64,000 nucleotides of DNA, taken from the NCBI GenBank assembly GCA_947846985.1, contig CANTUZ010000001.1, forward strand, positions 110,687,757 through 110,751,756, given 5' to 3'. The stretch is from Fratercula arctica (taxonomy: Eukaryota > Chordata > Aves > Charadriiformes > Alcidae). Numbering within the stretch: position 1 is the stretch's first letter; every line of letters begins with the position of its first letter. The notes beneath the pieces are model-generated. The model did no database searches and had not been told where the DNA came from. It worked only from the letters and a program-made list of their open reading frames with translations. Made by a program: the position numbers and the translations under genes. Shown here piece by piece: positions 63,286 through 64,000 of the stretch.

Positions 63286-64000
63286 ATCAGCTGTGATGGG
63301 ATGTGGAAGGTGACACATGCAAATTCCCTGTTTTTTGTATAAAAACCATTCAGAAAGTTATAAAATTATGCACAATCTTTTGCAAATGGTAATAGAAATC
63401 TTTAAGACTGTTGGAGCTAATGAGCTGCATAATACACAAATTTATAATAAATGAAAACCTATGAATGAGATGGATAGAGTGGGGAAACCCAAGGAATTGC
63501 AGAGCAAGCAATCCTGATAAAGACAGGAAATCTTCATCCTGACTCAGATCAAGTCAGTAAAGAAGCAAAGCCAGGTCAGGGCAAAGCTAGGTCCAGAAAG
63601 AAAGCTATGATAAGGCTAGATTATCTGCTTCTCTGTTCCTGACATCACAGGCAAACTGTGTGCTATCGTAGCAGTTATGATGGTTGATACCGCCATATTT
63701 TAAAAGGCCTTATGCCTTAAAAGTTGAAGAGAAACGATTATTGAAAGACTGCTGAATGGTAATAAAATATTGTAGCGGTTTCAAGTAATATGTATAATTT
63801 AGCAGACTAACTGTAGTTCCACAAAAAAATCACTCCAGAAGATTTCATACAATAAAATATTTTATTAAATTGTCTGCATTTGGTCTTAAATGCCTGAGTT
63901 CTTCTTGTTCAGGAGATCTGAAACTAAAGCTTCCTTTCAAGATATGAAATTCATACTTAGCGAATAGTTACAGAAATATCTTCATTTCAACCCAAGATAT

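Larger units (their letters stand above)
62787..64000. other. AT-rich non-coding stretch to window end
   Basis: No gene is supported. It contains a TTTC repeat and poly(T) run at 63173-63212, followed by a purine-rich block at 63248-63285. The window ends without any recognisable boundary. Confidence 0.6.

Overview
This window is vertebrate nuclear DNA, most likely from a bird and probably Neoaves. Three things point there. First, 14864-15435 is a clear 3' fragment of a CR1 LINE: its minus strand translates into a recognisable CR1 ORF2 C-terminus. Second, 2735-3060 resembles, from memory, a solo-LTR-like interspersed repeat common in neoavian genomes. Third, transposon density is very low, with long AT-rich single-copy stretches broken by A/C-rich runs typical of bird introns and intergenic DNA. 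I see no bacterial, organellar or free viral features, no operons and no CRISPR array.

No protein-coding gene can be assigned with confidence. The longest open frames (about 120-144 codons) are what chance gives in 64 kb of AT-rich DNA, read in six frames. Two segments are still worth testing as exons. Complement 59470-59700 is 231 bp, phase 1-1, fully open, with a good acceptor-like and a good donor-like site. The other is 14536-14877, an open frame behind a strong acceptor-like tract that stops inside the tail of the CR1 element. Neither matches a family I recognise. The window is best read as a large intron or an intergenic stretch.

Layout. 1-2734: no recognised gene. 2735-3060: LTR-like repeat. 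3061-8180: AT-rich, with two A/C-rich tracts. 8209-8249: long poly(T), followed by a GC-rich patch at 8505-8760 holding a 10-bp hairpin. 8761-14535: AT-rich, with a CCCCTT mirror repeat at 12733-12774. 14536-15435: candidate exon and CR1. 15436-35409: mostly single copy, with a 65-nt imperfect hairpin (22239-22303), a possible homeodomain-type enhancer (23690-23960), small tandem duplications (30873-30924, 31183-31242) and a CR1 tail scrap (31551-31594). 35411-35507: large ATTTT microsatellite. 35508-59470: AT-rich with several inverted repeats, a CpG-retaining patch (50480-50600) and GC-rich patches at 53240-53510 and 57460-57800. 59071-59095: G-quadruplex tract. 59470-60000: candidate exon and GC-rich patch. 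60001-64000: AT-rich, with two short perfect hairpins near 62.06 and 62.77 kb and a pyrimidine-to-purine switch near 63.2 kb.

For function, the main candidates are cis-regulatory elements and structured or repetitive DNA, not coding genes. Every regulatory call here is inference from composition and motif content. A multi-bird alignment, a repeat-library search and RNA-seq would settle them.
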